This document shows, one piece after another, positions 14,640-23,842 of a DNA stretch of 46,855 bases. The DNA comes from Cellulomonas sp. ACRRI. Its GTDB lineage: Bacteria; Actinomycetota; Actinomycetes; Actinomycetales; Cellulomonadaceae. Made by a program: the position numbers and the translations under genes. The notes below the pieces were generated by a model. It ran no database searches. It was not told the origin of the DNA and worked only from the letters and a program-made list of their open reading frames with translations. How positions within the stretch are numbered: the stretch's first letter is position 1; each line of letters opens with the position of its first letter. The DNA is taken from NCBI RefSeq assembly GCF_022346185.1, contig NZ_JAKRMS010000018.1, positions 1-46,855 on the forward strand, read 5' to 3'.

Positions 14640-15586
14640 CCAGCACCACCACGCAGCGGCGCACGCCGCCCGCGACGTCGCGGCGGCCGGGGAAGTCCGT
14701 GTCCCTGGCCGCCCGGCGGCGCCGGACCGCCCTGATCGCCTGGCTGTTCGCGGCGCCGTTCGTGCTGTCGTTCGGCGTGTTCGGGCTCGTCCCGCTGGTG
14801 AGCTCGTTCGGGATGGCTTTCACCGACCTCCGGGTCAACGACATCCGCACCCCGTTCGCCGTCGACTTCGTCGGACTGTCGAACTTCGCGGAGGTGCTGT
14901 CCGACACGACGTTCCTGCGGGCCCTGCGCAACACGCTGGGCTTCGTGGTGGTCGGCGTGCCGCTCTCGCTGTTCTCGGCGCTGGTCCTCGCGGTCATGCT
15001 GAACGCGCTCGGCCGCCGGGCGGCGACGTTCTTCCGGGTCGGCTACTACACCCCGGTGGTGACGACCATCGTCGCCGTGGCGGTGGTGTGGCGGATCATG
15101 TACCAGCCGAACGGCCTGATCAACTCGCTGCTCGCGGACATCGGCATCGACGGGCCCAACTGGCTCGGCGACACCCGCACCGCGCTGCCCGCGCTGACCC
15201 TCATGGCGGTGTGGCGCAGCATCGGGTCGAGCATGGTCATCTTCCTCGCCGGCCTGCAGGCCATCCCCTCCGACGTCAAGGAGGCGGCGATGATGGACGG
15301 CGCGTCGACCGTCCAGCGGTTCTTCCGCATCACCATCCCGATGATGATGCCGACGATCCTGCTCAACGCGATCCTCACGACCACGGGCTTCATGCAGTTC
15401 TTCGACGAGCCGTTCGTCATGACCAACGGCGGTCCGCTGCAGTCGACGACGTCCATCGCGCTCTACGTGTTCAACCAGTTCCAGTGGGGCAACTACTCCG
15501 TGGGCGCGGCCGGCGCGTACGTGCTGTTCGCGATCATCAGCATCTTCGCCATCATCCAGTTCCGGTTCTTCCGGCAGAGGACATGA
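14636..15586 (+). CDS. ABC transporter permease, MalF type
   Basis: The 316-residue inner-membrane protein has six or so membrane segments, beginning with LIAWLFAAPFVLSFGVFGLV, and the EAA loop KEAAMMDGASTVQRFFRITI that contacts the ATPase. It ends with AAGAYVLFAIISIFAIIQF. It forms the translocation path with the next gene's product. The GTG at 14636 overlaps the stop of the binding protein gene as GTGA, which favours coupled translation. Confidence 0.93.
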   Translation: MTSTTTQRRTPPATSRRPGKSVSLAARRRRTALIAWLFAAPFVLSFGVFGLVPLVSSFGMAFTDLRVNDIRTPFAVDFVGLSNFAEVLSDTTFLRALRNTLGFVVVGVPLSLFSALVLAVMLNALGRRAATFFRVGYYTPVVTTIVAVAVVWRIMYQPNGLINSLLADIGIDGPNWLGDTRTALPALTLMAVWRSIGSSMVIFLAGLQAIPSDVKEAAMMDGASTVQRFFRITIPMMMPTILLNAILTTTGFMQFFDEPFVMTNGGPLQSTTSIALYVFNQFQWGNYSVGAAGAYVLFAIISIFAIIQFRFFRQRT

Positions 15587-16488
15587 CCATGAGCACCTCG
15601 ACCCCCCTCGCGCCGGCGACGACCGCCGTGCCGATCGCGCCGGTCGTCCGGCGCCGCCGCCGGCGGCTCACGCCCGGCCGGATCGCCCTGTTCGCCGTCC
15701 TGACGGTCGGCCTCGCCGGGACGCTGCTGCCGTTCGTCTGGATGATCCTCGGCGCGTTCAAGACCAACGCCGAGATCATGCGCCGGCCCATCACCTGGTG
15801 GCCGCAGGCGCCGACGCTCGACAACTTCCGCGCGTGGTTCTTCGAGTTCGACATGACGCGGTACTTCCTCAACTCCGTGTTCCTGGCCGTCGTGTCGGTG
15901 GCCACCACGCTGCTGTTCTGCTCGATGGTGGGCTGGGCCCTGGCCAAGCTGGAGTTCCCGGGCAAGAAGGTGCTGATCACCGTCGTCCTCGGGACCATGT
16001 TCGTGCCGGGCATCGTGACGCTGATCCCGCAGTTCGTGCTGGTCGCCAACCTCAACATGGTCGGCACCTACTGGGGCATGATCCTGCCCGGCATGGTGGG
16101 CGCGTTCGGCGTCTTCCTCATGCGGCAGTTCATGCTCGAGATCCCCGACTCGCTGCTCGACGCGGCCCGCATCGACGGCGCCGGCGAGTTCCGGATCTTC
16201 GCCCGGATCGTCATGCCGCTGTGCCGCGCGCCGCTCGCGACGCTCGCGATCTTCACGTTCATGGGCTCGTGGAACGGCTTCCTGTGGCCGCTCATCGTGT
16301 CCCAGCGGGACTCGCTGTACACCCTGCCCGTGGCGCTGGCGCTGTACACCAGCCCGACCGGCGACAAGGGCGCCGAGTTCGGCCTCCAGATGGCCGGCTC
16401 GGTCCTCATCATCGTGCCCGTCCTCGCGGTGTTCATCGCCATGCAGAAGCACTTCGTGCAGGGCATCGCCATGACCGGCATCAAGTAG
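15583..16488 (+). CDS. ABC transporter permease, MalG type
   Basis: The 301-residue protein starts with a cytoplasmic basic tail (VVRRRRRRLTPGRIAL) and has about six membrane segments. The EAA loop reads DSLLDAARIDGAGEFRIFAR and a typical MalG-type end, AMQKHFVQGIAMTGIK, is present. It pairs with the MalF-type permease. The ATG at 15583 overlaps the previous stop as ATGA; ATG 15589 is an alternative. No ATPase gene follows, so the transporter probably uses a shared MsiK-like ATPase encoded elsewhere, as is common in actinobacteria. Confidence 0.93.
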   Translation: MTMSTSTPLAPATTAVPIAPVVRRRRRRLTPGRIALFAVLTVGLAGTLLPFVWMILGAFKTNAEIMRRPITWWPQAPTLDNFRAWFFEFDMTRYFLNSVFLAVVSVATTLLFCSMVGWALAKLEFPGKKVLITVVLGTMFVPGIVTLIPQFVLVANLNMVGTYWGMILPGMVGAFGVFLMRQFMLEIPDSLLDAARIDGAGEFRIFARIVMPLCRAPLATLAIFTFMGSWNGFLWPLIVSQRDSLYTLPVALALYTSPTGDKGAEFGLQMAGSVLIIVPVLAVFIAMQKHFVQGIAMTGIK

Positions 16489-16495
16489 GAGCACC

Positions 16496-18736
16496 GTGGA
16501 CTACCTGGACCCCGCCCTGCCCGTCGCCGACCGCGTCGCCGACCTGCTCGCGCGCATGACGCTCGCGGAGAAGGTCGGGCAGATGATGCAGCTGTCGGCC
16601 CCGGACGGCCTGAAGGAGCAGGTGCTGGACAAGCACGTCGGCTCGGTCCTGCACGCCTCGCCGGAGCTGATCCTCGAGGCGCACGACCTGACCGAGCAGA
16701 CCCGGCTGCGCATCCCGCTGCTGATCGGCGAGGACGCCATCCACGGGCACTCGTTCTGCGACGGCGCGACCATCTTCCCGACCCAGCTCGGCATGGCGGC
16801 CACCTGGTCGCCCGACCTGGTGGAGCGGATGGCCCGGGCCACCGCGGTCGAGGCCGCGGCGACCGGCCTGCACTGGACCTTCTCCCCCGTGCTCTGCGTC
16901 GCCCGCGACCTGCGCTGGGGGCGCGTGAACGAGACGTTCGGCGAGGACCCGTTCCTCATCGGCGAGCTCGCCAGCGCGGCCGTCCGCGGGTATCAGGGGA
17001 ACGGCCTGGCCGACCCCACGGCGGTGCTCGCGACCGCGAAGCACTTCGCGGGGTACTCGGAGACCCAGGGCGGCCGGGACGCGTCCGAGGCGGACCTGTC
17101 GCCGCGGAAGCTGCGGTCGTGGTTCCTCCCGCCGTTCGAGCGGGTGGCGCGCGAGGGCTGCGGCACGTTCATGCTCGGGTACCAGACCATCGACGGCGTC
17201 CCGATCACCGTCAACGACTGGCTGCTCACCGACGTGCTGCGCGGCGAGTGGGGCTACACGGGCATGCTCGTCACCGACTGGGACAACGTCGGGCGCATGG
17301 TGTGGGAGCAGCAGGTGCAGCCCGACCACGTGCACGCGTCCGCCGCGGCGGTCCGGGCCGGCAACGACATGATCATGACGACCGCCGGGTTCTTCGAGGG
17401 CGCGCAGGAGGCGGTGGCCCGCGGGCTGATCGCCGAGTCCGACCTCGACGCCGCGGTGTCCCGGATCCTGACGCTGAAGTTCCAGCTCGGGCTGTTCGAG
17501 GACCGCCGCCGGCCCGACCTCGCGACCATGGGCGCCGTCATCGGCTCGCACCAGGACCTCAACCTGGAGCTCACCCGGCGGTCGCTGGTGCTGCTGCGGA
17601 ACACCGGCGTGCTGCCGCTCGACGGCGACCGCCCCCGGACGGTCGCCGTGGTGGGCCCGCTGGCCGACGACCCGCAGACCCAGCTCGGCGACTGGGCCGG
17701 CTCCTCCGGCCAGGTCGGCCACATGGCGCACGGGCAGCCGCGGGCCATGATCACCACGGTGCTGGACGGGCTCCGCGACGGGGTGCCGGACGGCTGGACC
17801 GTCACGTACTCCCCCGGTGCCGAGATCCTCACGCACGAGGACGACCCCGAGGGACCCTTCTTCCCCGACGGCCAGCCCCGTCCGCAGGTCGTCGCCGCCG
17901 CACCGGTGGACCCGGCGCAGCTCGAGGCGGCCGTCGCCGCGGCGCGGGACGCGGACGTCGTGGTGGCCGTGGTCGGCGACCGGATCGAGCTCGTGGGCGA
18001 GGGCACCTCGACCGCGACGCTCGAGCTGCTCGGCGGGCAGATCGCGCTGCTGGACGCCGTCGCGGCGACCGGCACGCCGCTGGTCGTCGTGCTCCAGGCG
18101 TCGAAGCCGATGGTGCTGCCGCCGTCCGCCCTGGGCGCCGACGCGCTCGTGTGGGCCGCCCACCCGGGGATGACCGGGGGGCGGGCGCTGGCGGACCTGC
18201 TGCTCGGGCGCGTCGAGCCGAGCGGCCGGCTGCCGATCTCGTTCGCCCGGCACGTCGGCCAGCAGCCCACCTACTACAACCAGGTGCGCGGGCAGCACGG
18301 GGTCCGGTACGCCGACCTCACGCAGGACCCGGCGTTCGCGTTCGGCGAGGGCCTGTCCTACACCACGGTCGAGTACGCCGACCTCGCCGTCGACACCCCG
18401 GAGGTCACCGCGGGCGACGTGGTGCGCGCCCACGTGACGGTCACGAACACCGGTGCGCGGCCCGTGCTGGAGACCGTGCAGGTGTACGTCCGGGACCTGG
18501 TCACGTCCGCGTCCTGGGCCGACCGGGAGCTGAAGGCCTTCACGCAGGTCGAGCTCGCGCCGGGCGGGAGCGCGCGGGTGCCGCTCGCCGTGCCGGCCGC
18601 GGACTGCACGATCGTCGACGCCGCCGGGCGGCGCGTGGTGGAGCCGGGCGGCTTCGAGCTCCTCGTGGGACCGAGCAGCCGGCCCCGGGACCTGCTGCGC
18701 GCGGGGTTCGCGGTGGTCGCCGGGGCCGGGTCGTGA
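16496..18736 (+). CDS. GH3 family beta-glucosidase (cytoplasmic)
   Basis: The 746-residue protein has the three GH3 parts: a (beta/alpha)8 domain (KHFAGYSETQGG and GMLVTDWDNVG, with nucleophile Asp261), an alpha/beta sandwich (VVAVVGDRIELVGEGTS, VVVLQASKPMVLPP), and a C-terminal fibronectin-III-like domain (VRAHVTVTNTGARPVLETVQ). FGEGLSYTT marks the junction before the last. There is no signal peptide, so it acts on imported sugars, releasing glucose (or xylose) from non-reducing ends. The GTG at 16496 has AGGAG upstream, seven bases after the permease stop. The next gene overlaps its end. In the Listeria innocua beta-1,2-glucan locus a GH3 enzyme has the same position relative to an ABC transporter. 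Confidence 0.92.
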   Translation: MDYLDPALPVADRVADLLARMTLAEKVGQMMQLSAPDGLKEQVLDKHVGSVLHASPELILEAHDLTEQTRLRIPLLIGEDAIHGHSFCDGATIFPTQLGMAATWSPDLVERMARATAVEAAATGLHWTFSPVLCVARDLRWGRVNETFGEDPFLIGELASAAVRGYQGNGLADPTAVLATAKHFAGYSETQGGRDASEADLSPRKLRSWFLPPFERVAREGCGTFMLGYQTIDGVPITVNDWLLTDVLRGEWGYTGMLVTDWDNVGRMVWEQQVQPDHVHASAAAVRAGNDMIMTTAGFFEGAQEAVARGLIAESDLDAAVSRILTLKFQLGLFEDRRRPDLATMGAVIGSHQDLNLELTRRSLVLLRNTGVLPLDGDRPRTVAVVGPLADDPQTQLGDWAGSSGQVGHMAHGQPRAMITTVLDGLRDGVPDGWTVTYSPGAEILTHEDDPEGPFFPDGQPRPQVVAAAPVDPAQLEAAVAAARDADVVVAVVGDRIELVGEGTSTATLELLGGQIALLDAVAATGTPLVVVLQASKPMVLPPSALGADALVWAAHPGMTGGRALADLLLGRVEPSGRLPISFARHVGQQPTYYNQVRGQHGVRYADLTQDPAFAFGEGLSYTTVEYADLAVDTPEVTAGDVVRAHVTVTNTGARPVLETVQVYVRDLVTSASWADRELKAFTQVELAPGGSARVPLAVPAADCTIVDAAGRRVVEPGGFELLVGPSSRPRDLLRAGFAVVAGAGS

Positions 18737-19530
18737 CCGCCGACCCGACGACGTTCCCCGTCACACCCGCCGACCGCGACCCCGCCCAGCCGGGCCGGCG
18801 CCGCGGGGACGAGGTGGGCGACGGGCCGTTCGGCCGCGCGGTCACCGCGTTCGCCTGGGGCGCGGGCCTCGCGGCGCTGCTCGCCGCGGCGAACCTGCCG
18901 CTGGTCGCGCTCGGCCTCCTGCTGCGCCCGGACCCGTCGCTCGCCTGGCTCGTCGCCCTGGCCACGATCCCCGCCGGGCCGGCGCTGTCCGCCGGTCTGT
19001 ACGCGGTCCGTGAGCACTACGTCGACGTGCGGGTGCCGCTGGTCCGCGCCTTCAGGCGGGGCTACCGGCTCGGCTGGCGCGACGCGACCGCCGTCGCGGT
19101 GCCGGTGTGCCTGCTGGGTGCGCTCGTCGCGACCGTCGGCGCGGGCGCGCGCGACTCCGGCGTGCCGGCCCTCGTCGCGGGCCTCGCGCCCGGGGCCGGT
19201 GTGCTGCTGCTCGTCGTGGCGCTGCACTCCCTCGCGCTGCGCACCTTCTTCCGCCTGCCGCTCACCGCGGCTGTGCAGGCCGGCGCCTACTACCTGGTCG
19301 CGCGGTGGCGCGCCTCGCTCGGGACCCTCGCGCTCCTGGCCGGGGCGGTCGCCGTGGCGGCCGCGGCGTCCGACCTGCTGCTCGTCCTGCTCGGCGGGGT
19401 GTGGGTGTGGCTCTGGTACCGCACCACCGCCGGGATGCTGCGCGACGCGGTCGCGCGGTTCCTGACCGCCGACGCCCGTCCGACGACGACCACCCGACCG
19501 CTCGACCCCCGGGGACCCCGACATGCCTGA
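18733..19530 (+). CDS. DUF624 (YesL-like) membrane protein
   Basis: The 265-residue protein has about five to six membrane segments, with FAWGAGLAALLAAANLPLVA, PAGPALSAGLYAVREHY and a terminal VWVWLWYRTTAGMLRDAVAR. The pattern of a first segment followed by a P-x-GPA-x-xA loop is that of DUF624/YesL. Such proteins are found beside sugar ABC transporters in many Gram-positive bacteria, but their job is unproved; a role as a transporter accessory is an inference. The GTG at 18733 overlaps the GH3 stop as GTGA, and its 3' end overlaps the next gene by eight bases. Confidence 0.8.
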   Translation: MTADPTTFPVTPADRDPAQPGRRRGDEVGDGPFGRAVTAFAWGAGLAALLAAANLPLVALGLLLRPDPSLAWLVALATIPAGPALSAGLYAVREHYVDVRVPLVRAFRRGYRLGWRDATAVAVPVCLLGALVATVGAGARDSGVPALVAGLAPGAGVLLLVVALHSLALRTFFRLPLTAAVQAGAYYLVARWRASLGTLALLAGAVAVAAAASDLLLVLLGGVWVWLWYRTTAGMLRDAVARFLTADARPTTTTRPLDPRGPRHA

Positions 19531-22500
19531 CACCCTGACCCGTCTGCACCGCGACCGGACCGACCGCACCCGCACGGTGGACGCGGGCGGCGGCCTCGCC
19601 GTGCGGATCACCCCCGCCGGCGACGTCGCCGAGATCGCCGCGCCCGGCGACCGCCTCGTGAACCAGTACCGGATCGGCGTGCACGACGCCGGCATCGCCG
19701 GGCTGTTCCTGCGCCGCACGGCGGCCGACGGGGCGGTGACGCACGTCCCGCTGACCGGCGGCCGCTCCGGCGCGGCCTGGCGGGCCGGGTCCGGGTCGGT
19801 GCGCTGGACCGGCACCGGCCTGGGCGTCGCCTGGACCGTCGACCTGGTGCTCGACCCCGACCGGACGGCGCTGGTGTGGCGGGTGGCGCTCGCCCGGGCG
19901 CAGGGCTCTGCCGGCGTGCCCGACCCGCTCGCGGGCGCGACCTGGGACGTCGCCGCGCTCCAGGACCTGTCCCTCGCCCCGGCGCAGGCGGCGTCCTCCT
20001 CGGAGCCGTACGTCGCGCAGTACGTCGCGCACCGCCTCGCGGACCAGGCCGGGCTGGGGACGGTCGTCCTGTCCCGGCAGACGATGACGTCCGCGCCGGT
20101 GCTCCCGCTGTTCGCGCTGGCGGTCGCGGAGGGGTCCGCCGCGGCGGGGACGGACGGGTTCGACCTGTACGGCCCGGCGGCGCGCGCCGGCCGCACGCCC
20201 GCGTTCCTGTCCGGCGAGCCGTGGCCCGACCGGGTGCGGCAGCACGAGATGGCGATGGCCGGGCTCCTGTCGCGGCCGTCGGCGCTCGCCGAGCCGCTGG
20301 TGCTGCACGTCGTCGGCCGGTACTGGGACGACCGGCGCGGGGCGATGCTGGACGCGCTGCCGGAGCTGGCCGCGGAGGTGCCCGCCCTGGTCGCGCTCGC
20401 GGACGCGCGCGCGGAGACCGCCTCTGGCGCGGGCGATCCCGCCGCGCCGGGCGACGGCGCGGCCGAGCCGGTCGCCGCGCGCTCGCTCCTGGCGACCGCT
20501 CCCCTGCTCGGCGGGGCACCGCTGAGCGACGACGCCCTGCTCGCCCTCGGCGACGGTGCCCGGCACGTCGAGCGCGATGCCGCGGGGCGCCTGCTGTCCT
20601 ACTTCACGCCGGACGGCGCGCACGTCGTCCGCGGCGAGAAGGACCTCGACCTGGTGCGCCCGCACGGCCACGTGCTGCTCGCGGGGGACGCGCTGAGCCC
20701 GGACCGGCCGGTGCTGTCGACGACCGTCTTCGCGCACGGCGTGTTCGGCTCGCACACCGTCCTCGGCAACACCACCTTCGACACGCTCACGACCGTGCAC
20801 CGCAACCACCTCAACCTGCTGCGCGCCAACGGCGTCCGGGTGCTGGTCCGGGTCGACGGCGCGTGGCGGATGCTCGGCGCGCCGTCGGCGTTCGTGCTCG
20901 ACGTCGGCGAGGCCCGCTGGGTGTACGCCCTCGACGCGGCGCGCGTCGAGGTGCGCACGGTCGCCGCCTCGGACCGGGACGCGCTGCTGCTGGAGGTCGC
21001 CGCGACCGCCCCGGTGGACGTCCTGGTCAGCACCGAGGTCGAGCTCGGCGGCGGCGCGTGGCACGCCGGTGTGCAGGACGGGGCGGTCGTCCTGGCCGCC
21101 GACGAGGGCACGCCGACCCGCGACCACCACCCGGCCCTGCGCTACGTGCTCGCCGCGACCCCGGGCGCGGACGTCGCCGGCGACGACCCGCTGTTCGCGG
21201 ACGGCCGGGCGCGCGGCACCTCCGTGGTGACCGTGCGCGGCACCGCGGGCCCCGGCGCCCCGCTGCGGGTCGCGACCACGGCGGACCGCGACGGCGGGGC
21301 GAGCGCCGTGCTCGCGGCCGAGGTCGTCGCCGACGGGCTGCACGCGGCGCGCGAGGCCGCCGGTCACCGCGCCACCCTGGCCCGGCTGACCCGCGGGCTG
21401 ACCGTGGCGGCGGGCTCCCGGCTCGCCGAGCTCGAGACGCTGCTGCCCTGGTGGGCCAACGACGCCCGCGTGCACTACCTGGTGCCGCACGGGCTCGAGC
21501 AGTACCAGGGCGCGGCCTGGGGCACCCGCGACGTGTGCCAGGGGCCGTTCGAGCTGCTGCTGGCGGCCGGGCGCCTCGACGCCTGCCGTGACGTGGTGCT
21601 GCGGGTGCTCGGCGCCCAGGCGGCGGACGGCACGTTCCCGCAGTGGTTCATGTTCGACGAGTACGCCGAGATCTATCAGGAGCACGCGCACGGCGACGTC
21701 GTGCACTGGCCGCTGTTCGCCCTGGGCCAGTACCTGCGGGCGTCGGGCGACGTCGGGGTGCTGGACGCGGCCGTGCCGTTCCGCACCGGCGAGCCCGCGA
21801 CGGTCGCCGACCACCTCGACGCGCTGCTCAGGCACCTGGAGACGGACCTCGTGCCCGGGACCTGCCTGCCCGCGTACGGCGACGGCGACTGGGACGACAC
21901 CCTGCAGCCCGCCCGGTCGGAGATGCGCGCCTCGATGGCGTCGACCTGGACCACCGCCCTCGCGGTGCAGGCGCTCGGGCTCGCAGCCGAGCAGCTGCGG
22001 GCCGCGCCCGGTGCCGCCGACCTGGTCGGGCGGATGGACGCCCTGGGTGCCGCGGTCGCCGCCGACCTGCGCCGGCACATGCTCCCGGACGGTGTCGCCG
22101 CCGGGTTCGTCACCGTCGCCGACGGCGTGGCCACGCCCGTGATCCACCCGCGCGACACCTCCACCGGCCTGACCTACCGGCTGATCCCGATGACCCAGCT
22201 GGTGCTGGCGGGGGTGCTCGACCAGGACGGCGCCGACCGGCACGAGACGATCATCCGCGAGCACCTGCTGTTCCCCGACGGCGTGCGGCTGACCGACCGC
22301 CCCACGCGGTTCGCCGACGGAGAGACGGAGTCGTTCCGCCGCGCCGAGCAGGCCGCGTTCTTCGGCCGCGAGGTCGGCCTGATGTACGCGCACGCGCACA
22401 TCCGGTGGGCCGAGGCGCTGGCGGCGCTCGGGCGCGCCGACGTCGGCGACGAGCTGCTGCGGCTATCGCCCATCGGCATGCGCGAGCGCGTCCCGAGCGC

Positions 22501-22957
22501 CCTGCCCCGCCAGCGCACCTGCTACACGTCGTCCTCGGACGCGGCGTTCCCCGACCGGTACGCCGCCGCGCGGGACTTCGAGCTGCTGCGCACCGGAGAG
22601 GTGCCCACCGCCGACGGGTGGCGGGTGTACTCCTCGGGGCCGGGCATCTACCTGCGGCAGGTGCTGCACGGTCTGCTCGGCCTGGAGGAGCGGCACGACG
22701 TGCTGGTCGTCGGCCCGACGCTCGCGCCGGAGGACGACGGGCTGTCCGTCGAGCTCGACCTGGCCGGCGCGCGCCGGACCGTGCGCTACCGGGTCGACCC
22801 GGCCGCCGACGCGGTCGAGGTGCGGGTCGACGGCCGGGTCGCCCCGGCGACGCCGGTCCCGCACCCGTACCGGTGGGCGAGCGCCGCGGTGGACCTGGCC
22901 GCGCTCGACGGCGCCCGGGTCCTCGAGGTGACGACGCCCGCGGGCACGCGGCTGTGA
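19523..22957 (+). CDS. GH94-type phosphorylase, probable 1,2-beta-oligoglucan phosphorylase
   Basis: This 1144-residue protein has an N-terminal beta-sandwich-rich half and an (alpha/alpha)6 barrel from about residue 630. Motifs of inverting disaccharide phosphorylases are visible: WGTRDVCQGPFELL, YGDGDWDDTLQ with candidate general acid Asp792, RQRTCYTSSSDA near residue 1000, and YSSGPGIYLRQVLHGLLG near 1036, likely the phosphate loop. The size is far above cellobiose phosphorylase (about 800) and close to the GH94 1,2-beta-oligoglucan phosphorylases (about 1100), which split beta-1,2-glucooligosaccharides to glucose 1-phosphate. Related families GH149 and GH161 (beta-1,3) have similar length and cannot be excluded. 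The neighbouring GH3 and ABC genes match the known Listeria beta-1,2-glucan locus. ATG 19523 overlaps the DUF624 gene. Confidence 0.75.
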   Translation: MPDTLTRLHRDRTDRTRTVDAGGGLAVRITPAGDVAEIAAPGDRLVNQYRIGVHDAGIAGLFLRRTAADGAVTHVPLTGGRSGAAWRAGSGSVRWTGTGLGVAWTVDLVLDPDRTALVWRVALARAQGSAGVPDPLAGATWDVAALQDLSLAPAQAASSSEPYVAQYVAHRLADQAGLGTVVLSRQTMTSAPVLPLFALAVAEGSAAAGTDGFDLYGPAARAGRTPAFLSGEPWPDRVRQHEMAMAGLLSRPSALAEPLVLHVVGRYWDDRRGAMLDALPELAAEVPALVALADARAETASGAGDPAAPGDGAAEPVAARSLLATAPLLGGAPLSDDALLALGDGARHVERDAAGRLLSYFTPDGAHVVRGEKDLDLVRPHGHVLLAGDALSPDRPVLSTTVFAHGVFGSHTVLGNTTFDTLTTVHRNHLNLLRANGVRVLVRVDGAWRMLGAPSAFVLDVGEARWVYALDAARVEVRTVAASDRDALLLEVAATAPVDVLVSTEVELGGGAWHAGVQDGAVVLAADEGTPTRDHHPALRYVLAATPGADVAGDDPLFADGRARGTSVVTVRGTAGPGAPLRVATTADRDGGASAVLAAEVVADGLHAAREAAGHRATLARLTRGLTVAAGSRLAELETLLPWWANDARVHYLVPHGLEQYQGAAWGTRDVCQGPFELLLAAGRLDACRDVVLRVLGAQAADGTFPQWFMFDEYAEIYQEHAHGDVVHWPLFALGQYLRASGDVGVLDAAVPFRTGEPATVADHLDALLRHLETDLVPGTCLPAYGDGDWDDTLQPARSEMRASMASTWTTALAVQALGLAAEQLRAAPGAADLVGRMDALGAAVAADLRRHMLPDGVAAGFVTVADGVATPVIHPRDTSTGLTYRLIPMTQLVLAGVLDQDGADRHETIIREHLLFPDGVRLTDRPTRFADGETESFRRAEQAAFFGREVGLMYAHAHIRWAEALAALGRADVGDELLRLSPIGMRERVPSALPRQRTCYTSSSDAAFPDRYAAARDFELLRTGEVPTADGWRVYSSGPGIYLRQVLHGLLGLEERHDVLVVGPTLAPEDDGLSVELDLAGARRTVRYRVDPAADAVEVRVDGRVAPATPVPHPYRWASAAVDLAALDGARVLEVTTPAGTRL

Positions 22958-23793
22958 CCGCGGCGCTGCGGGTCGGCACGTACAACCTCTGGGTCGCCCA
23001 CTGGCCGGCCACGGCGACGTACGACCGGCTGCCGCTGGTCCGGGCCGCGCTGGACCGGGTCGACGTCCTGGGCACGCAGGAGGGCACGAGCGCGCACCTC
23101 GCGGCGCTGACCGAGGGCACCGGGTTCGCCGCCGTGGGCCGGTCCCGGGACGGCGACGGCGCCGGCGAGCACTCGGCGATCCTGTACCGGACCGCGCGGG
23201 TCGCGGTGGAGGCGACGGGGGACTTCTGGCTCTCCCCCACCCCGGACGTGCCCAGCACGGGCTGGGACGCCACCCGGTACCGCCGGCTGTGCACCTGGGC
23301 GCGCCTGCGGGACCGCACCACCGGGTCGACGTTCGCGCTCCTGAACGCGCACCTGGACCACGAGGGAGCACGGGCGCGGGTGGAGTCGGCGCGGCTGCTG
23401 CTGGCCCGGGCGGCGGAGGTCGCGGGCGACGGGCCGGTCGTGCTCACCGGGGACCTCAACGCCGAGCCGGGGTCGGAGCCGCTGCGGGTGCTGCTGGCCG
23501 GGCCGGCCGCCGGGGCCGGCGGCGCGGCGACGCGCGGCCGGCTGGTGGACGCCCGTGCGGCGAGCGCCACCCCGCCGTCCGGGCCGTCGACGACGTTCAC
23601 CGAGCTGGTCGACCCGGACGGACCCGCACCGGGGCCCGGCGCACCGCGGCGGCGCATCGACCACGTCCTGGTGAGCCCGGACGTCGCGGTCGAGGCGTAC
23701 GCCGTCCTGGACGCCCGCCCGGGCGGCCGGCACCCCTCCGACCACGACCCGGTGGTGGCGACGCTGCGCCTCCCGGCACCGGTCGCCGCCTGA
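22954..23793 (+). CDS. Endonuclease/exonuclease/phosphatase (EEP) fold hydrolase
   Basis: The 279-residue protein carries the complete EEP metal and catalytic set: VGTYNLWV (Asn), LGTQEGTS (Glu), LLNAHLDHEG (His), LTGDLNAEPG (Asp, Asn), RRRIDHVLVSPD and HPSDHDPVVATL (Asp-His). The family cleaves phosphodiesters or phosphomonoesters in nucleic acids, lipids or inositol phosphates. There is no signal peptide, so it works in the cytoplasm. The GTG at 22954 overlaps the phosphorylase stop as GTGA, so it is a coupled last gene of the operon. A role in removing phosphate-linked substituents, such as phosphoglycerol, from imported glucans is my inference. Confidence 0.88.
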   Translation: MTAALRVGTYNLWVAHWPATATYDRLPLVRAALDRVDVLGTQEGTSAHLAALTEGTGFAAVGRSRDGDGAGEHSAILYRTARVAVEATGDFWLSPTPDVPSTGWDATRYRRLCTWARLRDRTTGSTFALLNAHLDHEGARARVESARLLLARAAEVAGDGPVVLTGDLNAEPGSEPLRVLLAGPAAGAGGAATRGRLVDARAASATPPSGPSTTFTELVDPDGPAPGPGAPRRRIDHVLVSPDVAVEAYAVLDARPGGRHPSDHDPVVATLRLPAPVAA

Positions 23794-23842
23794 CCCCGCC
23801 GCGCCACCGGGGCCGCTCCGGACCGCTCGACGGGCCCGCGCG

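Noticed and set aside
16481-18433. A 650-codon minus-strand frame
   Set aside because: It is the reverse complement of the GH3 gene, which has clear catalytic motifs; the antisense translation has none.
19262-22399. A 1045-codon open frame on the minus strand
   Set aside because: It mirrors the phosphorylase gene, has low-complexity Arg/Gly/His/Val-rich sequence without any motif, and arises from high third-position GC.
19523-22957. Cellobiose phosphorylase
   Set aside because: The protein is about 300 residues longer than cellobiose phosphorylases and has a large extra N-terminal part; the larger oligoglucan phosphorylases fit better.
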